A stretch of DNA of 64,000 nt from Burkholderia savannae (GTDB lineage Bacteria; Pseudomonadota; Gammaproteobacteria; Burkholderiales; Burkholderiaceae), in assembly GCF_001524445.2 (NCBI RefSeq), contig NZ_CP013418.1, forward strand, positions 248,001 through 312,000, given 5' to 3'. Shown here in pieces: positions 34,240 to 43,822 of this stretch. Position numbers and translations under genes: made by a program. The notes below the pieces were generated by a model. The model saw only the letters and a list, made by a program, of their open reading frames with translations, ran no database searches and was not told the origin of the DNA. The stretch's first letter is position 1. Each line of letters opens with the position of its first letter.

Positions 34240-34325
34240 AGTTAGGCCGCCGCCTGTCAGCCCTTCCGATCTGCCTCGGAACAGGCGGCTTTCGCGATCG
34301 CCGTGATCGGCGATCGCTTTTTTAT
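34240..34325 (+). ncRNA. Candidate small RNA ending in an intrinsic terminator
   Basis: A first hairpin (CCGCCTGT 34250-34257 with ACAGGCGG 34281-34288) is followed six bases later by a strong terminator hairpin with a T-run. No plus-strand gene lies upstream for over 4 kb except the doubtful frame at 33174, and the downstream SCO gene is on the other strand. A terminator here therefore implies a plus-strand transcript. The 5' end is not defined. Confidence 0.35.
34294..34323 (+). terminator. Rho-independent terminator
   Basis: Perfect 10-bp stem GCGATCGCCG (34294-34303) and CGGCGATCGC (34308-34317), a TGAT loop, then six T. This is the clearest intrinsic terminator in the window and it points along the plus strand, with no obvious gene to serve. 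Confidence 0.8.
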
Positions 34326-34418
34326 TTCGACGCGTGCGCGCTGGCCGAAGCGCGCACGCTCTACGCCGCGCCGCGCCGCGCCGCGCCGCACACCGCACAC
34401 CGCACACTGCGCTTCGCC

Positions 34419-35039
34419 TCATTGCGCGGCGAGCTGTCTGCGCATCGCGTCGACGAACGCCGGGTCCGTCTCGCCGAGCGTGTTCGTACGCGCGACGATG
34501 CGGCCGTCGGCGTCGAGCAGCACGATCGTGCTCGAATGATTGAACTCGCCGCTCGCGAGCTTCCGGTACTGAACGCCGAACAGCGCGGCGACCGTCCGCG
34601 TGTTGTCGCGGTCGGTGCGCGCGAGCCGCCAGCGCGCGTCGAGGCCGTGCGCGTTCGCCGTCTTGCGCAGCACCGCGACCGAATCGCGATCGGGATCGAT
34701 CGTCACCGCGACGACCTTGATTCGCTTGCGCGCCGCTTCGCCGCCCGCGTCGAGCGTGAGGCCGATCGTCTCGAACAGCATCGGGCACACCATCTTGCAC
34801 GACGTATAGAACATGCTGACGAGCGTCGGCGTTCCGCGCAAATCGGCGAGACGAAATGTTTTGCCATCCTGATCGGTCAGCAGCGTGCTCGTCTGATAGA
34901 GCGAATCCGTCGCCGCCGAGGGGGCGGCCGCGGTGGCCGCGGCCGATGTGGCGACGCCCGCGCCTCGAGCGGTCGTCGCGACGCATGCTGCGACGCACAG
35001 CGCGAGCGCGCCGCGCCGGATGCGATGTCCTGGCTTCAT
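34419..35039 (-). CDS. SCO1/SenC-family copper/thiol protein
   Basis: 206 residues from the ATG at 35039. A signal peptide (GALALCVAACVATTARG) is followed by a thioredoxin-like SCO domain with the copper-binding motif TSCKMVCP (CxxxC) and the distal histidine in GEFNHSSTIVLLD. SCO proteins deliver or reduce copper at the CuA site of cytochrome oxidase and can serve other copper enzymes. It is the last gene of nirK-FGE-sco, overlapping the FGE-family gene by 4 bp (ATGA), so a role in maturing the copper nitrite reductase is likely. Confidence 0.88.
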   Translation of the reverse strand: MKPGHRIRRGALALCVAACVATTARGAGVATSAAATAAAPSAATDSLYQTSTLLTDQDGKTFRLADLRGTPTLVSMFYTSCKMVCPMLFETIGLTLDAGGEAARKRIKVVAVTIDPDRDSVAVLRKTANAHGLDARWRLARTDRDNTRTVAALFGVQYRKLASGEFNHSSTIVLLDADGRIVARTNTLGETDPAFVDAMRRQLAAQ

Positions 35040-35872
35040 CGTTGATCTCCTGAAATCGAACGGGCGCAGCGAAAGCCGAGGCTTCCGGTCGAATCCGCGC
35101 CGGTGAGGGAAGACAGCAGCGCGACGCGCATCAGCACCGCATAGCTGTCGCGGCGCACGATGCTGATCGCGCCGGCGCCGCAGAATCGTTGCTGGTCCGG
35201 GTCGCCTTGCGTGCGACTGTCGCCGCTGATGAAGAGCGCATTGAAATCGTCGACCCATTCCCAGATCAGCCCGTGCAGGTTGTATGCGCCGTAGACGTTC
35301 GGCACGCCGCCGACGGGCGGCAGCACGCGCGCGGCAGGCTGTTCGTACCACGACAGAATCTGCCGGCGCCACAGCGGATCGTTGCGCGCGTCGGGGCGCG
35401 TCGCGTCGGCCGCCGCCGCGTATTCCCATTCGAGCCACGTCGGCAGCCGCGCGCGTTCGCTGGCGCAGTACGCACGCGCGGCGAACCAGCTGACGCCCGT
35501 GACCGGCGCGTCGGGCGGCGTTTGCGGCGCCGCATGCAACGGATCGGCCCAGTCGGCGAGATACGCGGGCCCGGCGAACACGCGCGCGACGCGGTCGCGC
35601 CGCCATTCGGGATGCGCGCTCACGAACGCCGAGAACGCGCGGACGGTCACGGGCGTGTCCTGCAACTCGAACGCGTCGATGCGAACGGGCGTCGAGCGGC
35701 CTGGGACGTCCTGCGGCAGCGCGCTTTCGAAGTCGCCGCCCGGCAGCCGCACGAAGCGCGCGGCGTGCGCGCCGCCCGCGGCGAGGGCAAGCGCCGCGGC
35801 GACGATCGCGATGCCGGCCAGCCGGGCCGCGCTCGCGGCGCAACACATGGACGACGGTTTCGAGGCGCGCAT
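35036..35872 (-). CDS. Formylglycine-generating-enzyme family protein (NirV-like)
   Basis: 278 residues with an N-terminal signal or anchor (AGIAIVAAALALAAGGAHA). The FGE/SUMF1 domain is recognisable: FVRLPGGDFESALP, LQDTPVTVRAFSAFV, PVTGVSWFAARAYCASERAR, LPTWLEWEYAAAA, NLHGLIWEWVDDF, SLGFRCARS. Members generate formylglycine or bind carbohydrate; a homologue called NirV is often adjacent to nirK, but its role is unproved. The gene lies 24 bp after nirK and overlaps the SCO gene. Confidence 0.85.
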   Translation of the reverse strand: MRASKPSSMCCAASAARLAGIAIVAAALALAAGGAHAARFVRLPGGDFESALPQDVPGRSTPVRIDAFELQDTPVTVRAFSAFVSAHPEWRRDRVARVFAGPAYLADWADPLHAAPQTPPDAPVTGVSWFAARAYCASERARLPTWLEWEYAAAADATRPDARNDPLWRRQILSWYEQPAARVLPPVGGVPNVYGAYNLHGLIWEWVDDFNALFISGDSRTQGDPDQQRFCGAGAISIVRRDSYAVLMRVALLSSLTGADSTGSLGFRCARSISGDQR

Positions 35873-35896
35873 GGCGGTTCTCCCCGATGTCGGCGG

Positions 35897-37456
35897 TCAG
35901 TGCGACGCTTCGGCGACGGCGGGCGTCTTCGCGCGCGCCTTCGCGACTTCGTCCGCGCCGATCCGGCCGCCCGGATTGTTCCAGCTGTTGAGCACGTACG
36001 TCAGCACGTTCGCGACTTCGTCGTCGGTCAGCTGCGCCATCGGCGGCATCGCCGAGTCGTAGTCGCGGCCGTTGACCGTCACCTTGCCGTTCAGCCCGTG
36101 CAGCAGGATGCCGATCGCGCGCTGCGGATTCGCCGCAAGGAAATCGGAGCCGGCAAGCGGCGGGAACACGCCCGGCAAGCCGGTGCCGCCGCTCTGATGG
36201 CACACGGCGCAAGTGCTCGCGAACACCGCGCCGCCCGCTTTCACTTGCGCCGGCAGTGACAGCGGCGCGCCGCTCGTCTTGACGAGCGAGGCGCCGCCTT
36301 TCGTGCCGTCTTTCGTGCCGGCGGCCGCCGCCGGCGATCCCGTTGAACCCGATCCCGCCGCGGCGTTGACGCTGTCGCCGCTATAAAGCGTATCGAGCTC
36401 CTTGCCCGAATAAATTGCTTTGTTGTCCGGACCATCGACTTTCAGGATCGCGAGCGCGCCTTTGTTGAACGCGCGGAAGATCGAGTGATCGACGAACGTA
36501 TAGTTGCCCGGCACGCGCGTATGGAATTCGATCGTCGCCGCGCCGCCCGCCGGAATCAGCGTCGTCTGCACGTCGTTCTGCGTGACGCTGGAGCCGTCCG
36601 CGCGCACTTTGTCGAACACCGCGCCGATCACGTGGAAGCTCGACACGAGATTCGGCCCGCCGTTGCCGATGAAGAGGCGCACCGTCTCGTCGGTGCGCGC
36701 GCGCATCGCCTTGTCGCCCGTCAGCGCGCCTTCGGCGCCGTTGAAGACGACGTAGGTCGGGCGCTCGTCGATCGCCTTGTCCATGTCGAACGATTGCAGC
36801 CCCTTCTCGCGATATTTGCCGTTCGTGTAGAAATCGCCCTGCATCACGTAGTACTCGTGGTCGACCTTCGGCAGCCCTTCGGGCGGCTCGACGAGAATCA
36901 GGCCGTACATCCCGTTCGCGACATGCATGCCGACGGGCGCGGTCGCGCAGTGATACACGAAGAGCCCTTCGTTCAGCGCCTTGAACGTGAAGCGCGATTC
37001 GTGGCCGGGCGCGGTGAAGCTCGACGTCGCGCCGCCGCCCGGCCCCGTCACCGCGTGCAGATCGATGTTGTGCGGCATTTTGCTGTCCGGACGGTTCTTG
37101 AGATGGAACTCGACCGTGTCGCCTTGCCGCACGCGGATGAAGTTGCCGGGCACCGCGCCGCCGAAGGTCCAGAACGTGTAGTTCACGCCGTCCGCGATCG
37201 GCATCACTTTCTCGATCACTTCGAGATCGACGATGACTTTCGCCGGATAGCGGCGAGCGATGGGCGGCGGCACGTTCGGCGGGCTCACGAGCGTCGCGTG
37301 GATCGGCTCGCCTTGCGGCGGGCCGAAGTCGCCGGGAATCTTGCCGGATGCGCTCGCCGTTGCGGCATGCGCGCTCGTCGCGACGACGGCGCCGAACAGG
37401 ACGGACAGGAACGTGGCGCGCAGTTGGCCACGGATCGATTGCAGGTCTTCTTTCAT
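35897..37456 (-). CDS. nirK: Copper nitrite reductase fused to cytochrome c
   Basis: 519 residues. It reduces nitrite to NO in the periplasm. A signal peptide ends near residue 31 (ATSAHA). The two cupredoxin domains carry the Cu ligands: H129 and H134 in [10 protein letters not shown]169 and C170 in [13 protein letters not shown]178 and M183, plus the second-domain histidine in FHVIGAVF. A Ser/Gly/Ala-rich linker (365-395) leads to a class I cytochrome c domain with heme motif CAVCH (416-420) and the distal Met in [11 protein letters not shown]. The cytochrome tail is an electron-entry module known in Ralstonia and Burkholderia NirK. An FNR/DNR-like box lies at 37515-37528. First gene of nirK-FGE-sco. 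Confidence 0.95.
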   Translation of the reverse strand: MKEDLQSIRGQLRATFLSVLFGAVVATSAHAATASASGKIPGDFGPPQGEPIHATLVSPPNVPPPIARRYPAKVIVDLEVIEKVMPIADGVNYTFWTFGGAVPGNFIRVRQGDTVEFHLKNRPDSKMPHNIDLHAVTGPGGGATSSFTAPGHESRFTFKALNEGLFVYHCATAPVGMHVANGMYGLILVEPPEGLPKVDHEYYVMQGDFYTNGKYREKGLQSFDMDKAIDERPTYVVFNGAEGALTGDKAMRARTDETVRLFIGNGGPNLVSSFHVIGAVFDKVRADGSSVTQNDVQTTLIPAGGAATIEFHTRVPGNYTFVDHSIFRAFNKGALAILKVDGPDNKAIYSGKELDTLYSGDSVNAAAGSGSTGSPAAAAGTKDGTKGGASLVKTSGAPLSLPAQVKAGGAVFASTCAVCHQSGGTGLPGVFPPLAGSDFLAANPQRAIGILLHGLNGKVTVNGRDYDSAMPPMAQLTDDEVANVLTYVLNSWNNPGGRIGADEVAKARAKTPAVAEASH

Positions 37457-37514
37457 GATTAGCCCCTCGCTGGCTTCGTTTCCTCCAAGCTATCGATCGC
37501 GAGGCAGGCGAGTA

Positions 37515-37528
37515 TTGATGCGCAGCAA
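37515..37528 (-). promoter_or_regulatory. FNR/DNR-type binding site upstream of nirK
   Basis: On the minus strand the sequence is TTGCTGCGCATCAA, matching the FNR/CRP-family consensus TTGAT-N4-ATCAA at nine of ten positions. Its centre is about 65 bp upstream of the nirK start codon, a plausible place for activation under oxygen limitation or nitric oxide. Confidence 0.6.
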
Positions 37529-37626
37529 ATGCATCTTTGTGGGCAGGCGCGGGGCGGCGAATAACTTAATCCAGATGAATTTCTGGAGAAGCGGCTGCGC
37601 CCGCTTGTCGCAGGTATTGCGGTGTG

Positions 37627-37659
37627 CGAACGGATCGCGCGTTACGCGCGATCCGTTCG
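37627..37659. other. Perfect 15-bp inverted repeat with TTA loop
   Basis: CGAACGGATCGCGCG (37627-37641) and its exact complement (37645-37659) flank TTA. It lies in the 480-base gap between nirK and the SRPBCC gene; a second stem, GGCCGACCG-GTCA-CGGTCGGCC, lies near 37711-37732. Neither has a T-run in a useful orientation. It may be a stem that ends or stabilises the SRPBCC transcript, or a large operator. The rest of the gap shows no gene. Confidence 0.5.
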
Positions 37660-37937
37660 TCTGCTGCGTGGGGATGCGCCGTCGTGCGCGGCGCGCTTGC
37701 GGATAGAAAGTGGCCGACCGGTCACGGTCGGCCAAAAAGGTTCCGGCTTTATCCGAGGGCCATTGCCAGAACCCGAGAAACGGCCGGCGGCGCTGCGCCG
37801 CCGTGCCGCCGCGCCGCGCATGGGCGGTGCGGCAAGGCGGCGGCGAAGCTCGCCGGCAAGCCGCGCGCGATGCCCGCGATGGGCGGCGGCGCGACGAAAC
37901 GGCACGGCTGCGTGCGACACGTCAGCGCGCACGCAAG

Positions 37938-38378
37938 TCAGCGCACGCGCAACCTGTCCGCGAGCGAGCGGAACCCCGCCGCGAACACGTGCTCGCTGAT
38001 CGACGCCGCGACCGGCTGCAACTCGACGCCTTGCGTCGTGAAGTTCGCCCACCATTGCGCGAACGTCTTGCCCGAATCGGTGACGGGGAAGAGCTCCACG
38101 CCTGCGACATAGTCGCGCACCGGCATCGACGTCTCGATGATCGAATACTCGAGCGCGTGATTCGGTTCGTCGAGCTTCAGCAGTTTTTCGCGGACGTAGC
38201 CGTCCGACAGCGTCAGATGGCGGATCGCGCCCACCGTGTAAGCGTCCGGGCCGGGCTCGAGCCGGCTCTCGACGATCGCCGGATGGAACGCGGCGAGGCC
38301 GTCGAAATCGCGGAAGAACGCCCAGACGCGCTCGATCGGCGCGTCGATGACACTGCTGGCGAAGGAGGTGTGGTTCAT
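37938..38378 (-). CDS. SRPBCC-family (polyketide cyclase/dehydrase-like) protein
   Basis: 146 residues of the START/Bet v1-like fold: SSVIDAPIERVWAFFRDFDG, AAFHPAIVESRLEPG, GAIRHLTLSDG, VREKLLKLDEPNHALEYSI, FAQWWANFTTQG. This subgroup has a hydrophobic ligand pocket and usually no known substrate. It lies 43 bp after the PEP-hydrolase-like gene on the same strand and may be the last gene of a unit with it and the Tm-1-like gene. Confidence 0.8.
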   Translation of the reverse strand: MNHTSFASSVIDAPIERVWAFFRDFDGLAAFHPAIVESRLEPGPDAYTVGAIRHLTLSDGYVREKLLKLDEPNHALEYSIIETSMPVRDYVAGVELFPVTDSGKTFAQWWANFTTQGVELQPVAASISEHVFAAGFRSLADRLRVR

Positions 38379-38421
38379 CGTCGTTCGGTTTCTCGTGCAA
38401 GGCGCGCGCTTCGCGCGCGGG

Positions 38422-39264
38422 TCATGACGCGACGCGCCTGTCGATCTCCTTGAAGCGCCGCGTCATGTCGGTCAATGCGGTTTCGGCGGGCAGGCGCTCC
38501 ATCGAGCTCGCGCCGTAGAAACCGTGGCACTGCGGACACGCGCGCAGGATGTACGCGGCGTCCTCGGGCGACGCGATCGGGCCGCCGTGGCAGAGCACGA
38601 TCATGTCGTCGCGCACGGATTTTGCCGCATCGGCCCAGTTGCGCACGAGCGGCACGCAATCGGCGAGCGTGCGCGCGGTGTTCGCGCCGATCGTGCCGCC
38701 CGTCGTGAGGCCGAGATGCGCGACGACGATGTCCGCGCCGGCTTCGGCCATCGCGATCGCGTCGGCTTCGCTGAACACGTAAGGCGTCGTCAGCAGGCCC
38801 TTGCCGTGCGCGAGGCGGATCATGTCGACTTCGAGCGCGTAGCCCATCCCGGTCTCCTCGAGATTCGCGCGGAAGTTGCCGTCGATGAGGCCGACGGTCG
38901 GGAAGTTCTGCACGCCGGAAAATCCGAGCCGGATCAGCTCGTCGAGAAACGCGTCGAAGTTGCAGAACGGATCGGTGCCGTTCACGCCGGCGAGCACGGG
39001 CGTCGACTTGACGACGGGCAGCACCTCGCGCGCCATGTCGACGACGATCTCGTTCGCGTTGCCGTACGCGAGCAGGCCCGCGAGCGAGCCGCGCCCGGCC
39101 ATCCGGTAGCGGCCCGAGTTGTAGATCACGATGAGGTCGATGCCGCCCGCTTCCTCGCATTTCGCGGACAGGCCCGTCCCCGCGCCGCCGCCTATGATCG
39201 GCTCGCCGCGCGCAATGGCCGCGCGCAGTTTCTCGAGGATCTCGGCGCGTGAAAGTCTCTTCAT
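38422..39264 (-). CDS. Phosphoenolpyruvate hydrolase-family TIM-barrel protein
   Basis: 280 residues from ATG 39264. The sequence has the PEP-hydrolase/TIM-barrel signal-transduction family pattern: [86 protein letters not shown]. It is 2 bp after the Tm-1-like gene. The two families are nearly always neighbours (and sometimes fused) in bacteria and fungi; their joint reaction is unknown. The frame is open upstream but belongs to the other gene's shadow. Confidence 0.85.
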   Translation of the reverse strand: MKRLSRAEILEKLRAAIARGEPIIGGGAGTGLSAKCEEAGGIDLIVIYNSGRYRMAGRGSLAGLLAYGNANEIVVDMAREVLPVVKSTPVLAGVNGTDPFCNFDAFLDELIRLGFSGVQNFPTVGLIDGNFRANLEETGMGYALEVDMIRLAHGKGLLTTPYVFSEADAIAMAEAGADIVVAHLGLTTGGTIGANTARTLADCVPLVRNWADAAKSVRDDMIVLCHGGPIASPEDAAYILRACPQCHGFYGASSMERLPAETALTDMTRRFKEIDRRVAS

Positions 39265-39266
39265 CT

Positions 39267-40484
39267 TCAATTCCGGTGTGCTGCGAGAAGCGATAAGAAG
39301 TGTTCGACGGCGACGTCGGCGAACCGTGGATCGTTGATGTGCGCGGGCACGCGCACGAGGCGGCGGCGCTCTGTCTGGACGACCGTCGCCTCGAGCGCGT
39401 CGAACAGCGCCGCGTCGGCTTCCGGGCTCCAGAACGCCTGGCCCGGCGCGTCGAGCGCCGACACGCCGCCTTCGGGAATCAGGAACCGCACGGGGCCGTC
39501 GCACGCGTTCAGCTTCGCGCCGATCCACTCGCCGATCAGGCGGTTCTCGGCCGGCGTCGTGCGCATCAGCGTGACTTGCGGATTGTGCTTGTACAGCAGG
39601 CGGCCGGCGTAGCGGGGCGGCACCGTGTCGATGTGGCTGAAGTTCACCATGTCGAGCGCGCCGCACGAGCCGACGTACGGCGTCTTGCTGCGCGCGATCG
39701 CGTCGAAGCGATCCTCGCCGCACGCGAGCACGCCGCCCATCAGCAGGTCGCAGACTTCGGTGGTGGTGAGATCGAGCACGCCGTCGAGCAGGCCGCTGTC
39801 CGCGAGCTTCTCCATCGCATGGCCGCCGTTGCCGGTCGCGTGGAACACGATGCAGTCGAAGCGCGCTTCGAGCCGCGACGTGACCGCCTGGATGCACGGC
39901 GTCGTCACGCCGAACATCGTCAGGCCGAGCGCGGGCTTCAGGTCGCCGGGCAACGGCTGCATGTCGCGCACCGCGCCCGCGATCATGTGCGCGCCGTTCG
40001 CGAGCACCTGGCGCGAGATCCGGTTCAGGCCGGCGACGTCCGTCACCGAATAGAGCATCGCGATGTCCGACGAGCCGACGTACGCGGACACGTTGCCCGA
40101 CGCCATCGTCGAGATCATCAGCTTCGGCACGCCGACGGGCAGCGCCTGCATCGCCGGCGTGACGAGCGCCGTGCCGCCCGAGCCGCCGATGCCGATCAGC
40201 GCGGCGACGTCGTCGCGGCTCGCGAGGTAGCGCTCGAATGCGACCGCCATCGCGGCGATCGCGCGGCCGCGATCGTCGCAGAATACGGCGGACGCGCCGT
40301 CCGGATGGTGCGCGGCGACGATGTCCGCGCCGATGTCGGCCGCGAGGCCCGGCGTGCGGGTCGATAGGTCGACGACGACCGCCGAAAGCCCCGATTCGAC
40401 GATCCGGTCCTTGACGAAATGCGCTTCCGCGCCTTTTGTATCAACGGTTGCCGCAACGTAGATCTGTTTACGGTGGGGTACCAT
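39267..40484 (-). CDS. Tm-1-like ATP-binding domain protein (UPF0261)
   Basis: 405 residues from ATG 40484, preceded by the strong ribosome site AAGGAGA. UPF0261 features: [20 protein letters not shown] at the start, [62 protein letters not shown], and [16 protein letters not shown]. The tomato Tm-1 relative binds ATP and inhibits tobamovirus replication, but the bacterial function is unknown. Divergent from a TetR gene across a perfect 16-bp palindrome; first gene of a unit with the PEP-hydrolase-like and perhaps the SRPBCC gene. Confidence 0.87.
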   Translation of the reverse strand: MVPHRKQIYVAATVDTKGAEAHFVKDRIVESGLSAVVVDLSTRTPGLAADIGADIVAAHHPDGASAVFCDDRGRAIAAMAVAFERYLASRDDVAALIGIGGSGGTALVTPAMQALPVGVPKLMISTMASGNVSAYVGSSDIAMLYSVTDVAGLNRISRQVLANGAHMIAGAVRDMQPLPGDLKPALGLTMFGVTTPCIQAVTSRLEARFDCIVFHATGNGGHAMEKLADSGLLDGVLDLTTTEVCDLLMGGVLACGEDRFDAIARSKTPYVGSCGALDMVNFSHIDTVPPRYAGRLLYKHNPQVTLMRTTPAENRLIGEWIGAKLNACDGPVRFLIPEGGVSALDAPGQAFWSPEADAALFDALEATVVQTERRRLVRVPAHINDPRFADVAVEHFLSLLAAHRN

Positions 40485-40559
40485 TTGGTCTCCTTCGCCA
40501 ATCGTTCGTTTGTCGCACGATGTCACCGCGATTCGATTCCGCGATCACTTTAACATAGA

Positions 40560-40575
40560 TGAGACGGCCGTCTCA
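40560..40575. promoter_or_regulatory. Perfect 16-bp palindrome, probable TetR operator
   Basis: TGAGACGGCCGTCTCA reads the same on both strands. It lies in the 112-bp space between the Tm-1-like start (40484) and the TetR start (40597), 22 bp before the latter. Size, symmetry and place are typical of TetR autoregulatory operators that also control the divergent gene. Confidence 0.65.
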
Positions 40576-40596
40576 GCGGTCGTCCTCACAAAACAC

Positions 40597-41616
40597 ATGC
40601 CAACTACCGAATCCGCACCGGAACCGCTGTCCGAGACTCGCGCGCAGACCCGCGAGCTGCTGCTGCAAACCGCGCTGTCGATGCTCGAGCAAGGCTGGTT
40701 TCCGTCGATCACCGAGCTCGCGAACGCATCCGGCGTGTCGCGCGCGACCGCTTACCGTTATTTCCCCTCCCAGGCGGCGCTCGTGAGCACCGTCGTCGAC
40801 GAAAGCCTCGGGCCGGTGCTGCAATGGCGGCCGACGTCGACGTCGGTCGAGGCGCGCGTCAACGAGTTGCTCGACTTCGCGTATCCGCGGATGGAGCAGC
40901 ACGAGGGCGCATTGCGTGCCGCGCTGCAGGTCGCGCTGCATCAATGGGCGAACGAGCGCGCGCGGCGCGCGCAGGACGAGCCGAAGTACCGGCGCGGCAA
41001 TCGCCGCCGGCTGCTGACGCTCGCGGTCGAGCCGATGGTGCAGGCGGGCGTCGATCCGGCCGCGGCCGCGCGGCTCGCGCAGGCGCTGTCGCTGCTCTAC
41101 GGCACCGAGGCGATGGTCGTGCTGAAGGACATCTGGGGGCTCGACTTCCAGCAGTTCATGACCGTCGTCAAATGGATGAGCGCGGCGCTCGTGCGGGCGA
41201 CGCTCGCAGAGACGGGCGGCGCGGATTCGGCCGCGAGCGGCGCCGTTCCGGCCGGGCGTGCCGAGGCTGCGAGCGATGCAGGCGCGAACGCCGGCGCCGG
41301 GGCGGGCGGTGTGGGGGCCGGGGGGCGCGATGCGGGTTCGGCGCGCAGCGTCGGCGCGGCCGGTGACGGCGCGGGTGCGCGGCGCGGCGTCGAGCCCGCG
41401 GCGGGCGCGGATGCGGATGCGGCGAGTGCGATCGAGCCGGCCGGCGGTGCCCGTGCCGCGGACGACACGGCCGCGGCGAGCGGCGGCGCTGCGCCGGGCG
41501 GTGCGGATCACGCGCACGAAACCGGCGGCCCGGGCGGCCCGGGCGTCGAGGACGGCACGCGCGCATCGCCGGCTTCCGGATCGCCGGCTCCGGGCGGCGG
41601 CGAGCGCGATGGCTGA
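40597..41616 (+). CDS. TetR-family regulator with long Ala/Gly-rich tail
   Basis: 339 residues from ATG 40597. Residues 15-65 are the TetR HTH (RELLLQTALSMLEQGWFPSI, ELANASGVSRATAYRYFPSQ). The ligand domain runs to about 205 (LYGTEAMVVLKDIWGLDF). The last 130 or so residues are a low-complexity run of Gly, Ala, Pro, Asp and Glu with no domain, far beyond the 200-residue norm; DNA there is very GC-rich and could simply be an open frame without selection against it. Divergent from the Tm-1-like/PEP-hydrolase unit, its likely target. Confidence 0.8.
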   Translation: MPTTESAPEPLSETRAQTRELLLQTALSMLEQGWFPSITELANASGVSRATAYRYFPSQAALVSTVVDESLGPVLQWRPTSTSVEARVNELLDFAYPRMEQHEGALRAALQVALHQWANERARRAQDEPKYRRGNRRRLLTLAVEPMVQAGVDPAAAARLAQALSLLYGTEAMVVLKDIWGLDFQQFMTVVKWMSAALVRATLAETGGADSAASGAVPAGRAEAASDAGANAGAGAGGVGAGGRDAGSARSVGAAGDGAGARRGVEPAAGADADAASAIEPAGGARAADDTAAASGGAAPGGADHAHETGGPGGPGVEDGTRASPASGSPAPGGGERDG

Positions 41617-41906
41617 ATGGCGAGCCGTCAATGCAGCAACTGGCGCGAGGCGCGAGGCAGGCACTGCAAATCGGGAGTCAGCGGCAACAAGCCGGAAGCG
41701 CAGTGCCAGAGGCCGGAATTCGGAAGCGAAAGGCCAAGAAACGGGAGCCCGGAGCCGCACGCCACCGTCGTCGCGAACGCGAATGCGTGCCCGCGCCGAC
41801 GAGACCGCATCGGATTGCGCCGCGCGATGCGAAAGCCGCCGTCGACGTGAAAGCCGGCCGCACGGCGCATCGAAAAAACGATACCGAATGGACATCGTCT
41901 GCGCGC

Positions 41907-42761
41907 TTACGTCGCGCGGCCCGGCCAATCGAACATCGTGTAAGGCAGCGCGCGTTTGTGGCGTGTCGCGTCGTAGAACCGCAGCACCGTCTCGCTCACC
42001 GCTTCGTCGGCCGGCTTGCCTTCGAGGAAGTCGTCGATCTGCTCGTAAGTGACGCCGTATGCGTGCTCGTCGGGCAGTTGCGGGCGCAACGTTTCCAGAT
42101 CGGCGGTCGGCGTCTTCGTCACGAGCCGCTCGTCCGCGCCGAGCGTGCGCGCGACCTCGCGCACGCGGCGCTTGGTCAGGCCCGCGAGCGGCAGCACGTC
42201 CGCGCCGCCGTCGCCGAATTTCGTGAAGAAGCCCATCACCGATTCCGCCGCGTGATCGGTGCCGATCACGACGCCGCGCCGCGCGCCCGCGGCCGCGTAT
42301 TGCGCGATCATCCGCTCGCGCGCCTTGATGTTGCCGAGCACGAAGTCCTGGTGCGCGTGGTCGAGATACGCGAGGCCGCCCGCGGCGAGCACGGCGAGCA
42401 TCGCGTCGGCGGCGGGCTTCACGTCGACCGTGAGCGTTTCGTCCGCGCGCACGAACGCGAGCGCGCGCTGTGCGTCCGCTTCGTCATGCTGCGCGCCGTA
42501 CGGCAGCCGCATCGCCACGAAGCGCGCGTCGTAGCCCGACACGCGCAGCCGCTCGACGGCCAGTTGCGCGAGCCGGCCCGCCGTCGACGAATCGACGCCG
42601 CCGCTGATGCCTAGCACGTAGGCGCGCAATCCGGCCGCGCGCAGGTAGTCGGCGAGGAACGCGATCCGGCGCTCGGCTTCGTCGTGCGCGTCGAACGACG
42701 GCGAAACGTGCAGCTCGGCTGCGATCGCCTGCTGGCGGGCGGCGTGATCGGGGCGGGACAT
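41907..42761 (-). CDS. nadE: NH3-dependent NAD+ synthetase
   Basis: 284 residues from ATG 42761 (GAGGAG upstream). It amidates deamido-NAD to NAD using ATP and ammonia in the cytoplasm. The PP-loop SGGVDSS is at 53-59; other family motifs are MRLPYGAQHDEADA, FVLGNIKARERMIAQY, GTDHAAESVMGFFTKFGDGG, DVLPLAGLTKRRVR, TADLETLRPQLPDE. Length matches the short ammonia-only NadE of E. coli, with no glutaminase domain. The 290-base gap at 41617-41906 holds no gene. Confidence 0.93.
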   Translation of the reverse strand: MSRPDHAARQQAIAAELHVSPSFDAHDEAERRIAFLADYLRAAGLRAYVLGISGGVDSSTAGRLAQLAVERLRVSGYDARFVAMRLPYGAQHDEADAQRALAFVRADETLTVDVKPAADAMLAVLAAGGLAYLDHAHQDFVLGNIKARERMIAQYAAAGARRGVVIGTDHAAESVMGFFTKFGDGGADVLPLAGLTKRRVREVARTLGADERLVTKTPTADLETLRPQLPDEHAYGVTYEQIDDFLEGKPADEAVSETVLRFYDATRHKRALPYTMFDWPGRAT

Positions 42762-42828
42762 CGGCGCGCTCCTCGGCGACGGAATCGAAGGTTCGATCAT
42801 AGGCGGATTCGCGCGCGCACGCCGGCCG

Positions 42829-43731
42829 TCAACGGCGGCGCGCGAGCGTGACGCCGGCGAGCGCGGCCGCGAAGCCGGCGATCTGCAGCGGCACGAGCGT
42901 TTCGCCGAAGAATGCGTAGCCCTGCAGCGCGGCGAGGGGCGGCGCGAGGAACAGCAGCGATGTCGCGCGCGCCGCCTCGCCCCGCCGCAACATCGCCATC
43001 AGCAGCATCACCGCGACGCCGGACAGCATTCCGACGCCCCATGCGAGCGAAACCCACAGCGCGGGCGTGCCGTGCCAGCGGGTTTCGCCGAGCACGACGG
43101 CGGCGGCGCCGGCGACGAGCGCGGCGCCGAAGTTCTGCAACGCAACCGCGGTGCGCAAGTCGGTCTGCGCGAGCGAGGTTTTCTGATAGAGCGAGCCGGC
43201 CGTGATCGACGCGACGGCCGCGACCGCGATCGCGACGACGACCCATGCGGGCGCGCCGCCCGCCGTCGCGGGGGCGGCGTCGAGCTTCGGCGCGAGCACG
43301 AGCGCGACGCCCGCCACGCCGAGCGCCATGCCGAGCCAGCCCCGCGCGGACAGCCGCTCGCCGAAGAGCGGCGCGGCGAGCGCGGCGGTCGCGAGCGGTT
43401 GCAGCGCGCCGAGGAGCGCCATCACGCCGGCGTTGAGCCCTTGCGCGACGGCCCAGTAGCTCGCGCTCAGATAGACGCCTTGCAGCAGCGCCCCTGCGAA
43501 CAGATGGCGTCCCCAATCGCGCCGCGCGGGCCACGGCGCGCGGACGGCGAGCGCGACGCACGCATAGAGGAGCGCGGTGCCCGAGAAGCGCGCGAGCAGA
43601 TACAGGTTCGGATCGGCGTAAGGCTTGATCGCGCGGGCGACGATGAAGCCCGTGGACCACAGCGCGACGAACGCCGCGGCGGCGAGAGAAGCGGAAACCG
43701 GCATGCGAAGCGGACCGGACGAAGCCGGCAT
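42829..43731 (-). CDS. EamA/DMT-family inner membrane transporter
   Basis: 300 residues with ten predicted membrane segments in two EamA repeats, the first beginning AAAAFVALWSTGFIVARAI and the second AWVVVAIAVAAVASITAGSL. PLFGERLSARGWLGMALGV and the matching FFGETLVPLQIAGFAAALAG near the end are the family's repeat ends. DMT proteins export amino acids, metabolites or drugs; the substrate is not predictable. An in-frame ATG at 43704 is an alternative start. It is 67 bp upstream of nadE on the same strand. Confidence 0.87.
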   Translation of the reverse strand: MPASSGPLRMPVSASLAAAAFVALWSTGFIVARAIKPYADPNLYLLARFSGTALLYACVALAVRAPWPARRDWGRHLFAGALLQGVYLSASYWAVAQGLNAGVMALLGALQPLATAALAAPLFGERLSARGWLGMALGVAGVALVLAPKLDAAPATAGGAPAWVVVAIAVAAVASITAGSLYQKTSLAQTDLRTAVALQNFGAALVAGAAAVVLGETRWHGTPALWVSLAWGVGMLSGVAVMLLMAMLRRGEAARATSLLFLAPPLAALQGYAFFGETLVPLQIAGFAAALAGVTLARRR

Positions 43732-43822
43732 GACGTGGAAGCCGCCGAGTATCGCGCACCCGGGCGCGGCCGTCTTGTCGGATTCTGCACAGCCGGCGGC
43801 TGCGCGCGATCGCGGCCCGGCG

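Noticed and set aside
37711..37732. Terminator for the SRPBCC gene
   Set aside because: The stem GGCCGACCG/CGGTCGGCC has its A/T run on the wrong side for either strand.
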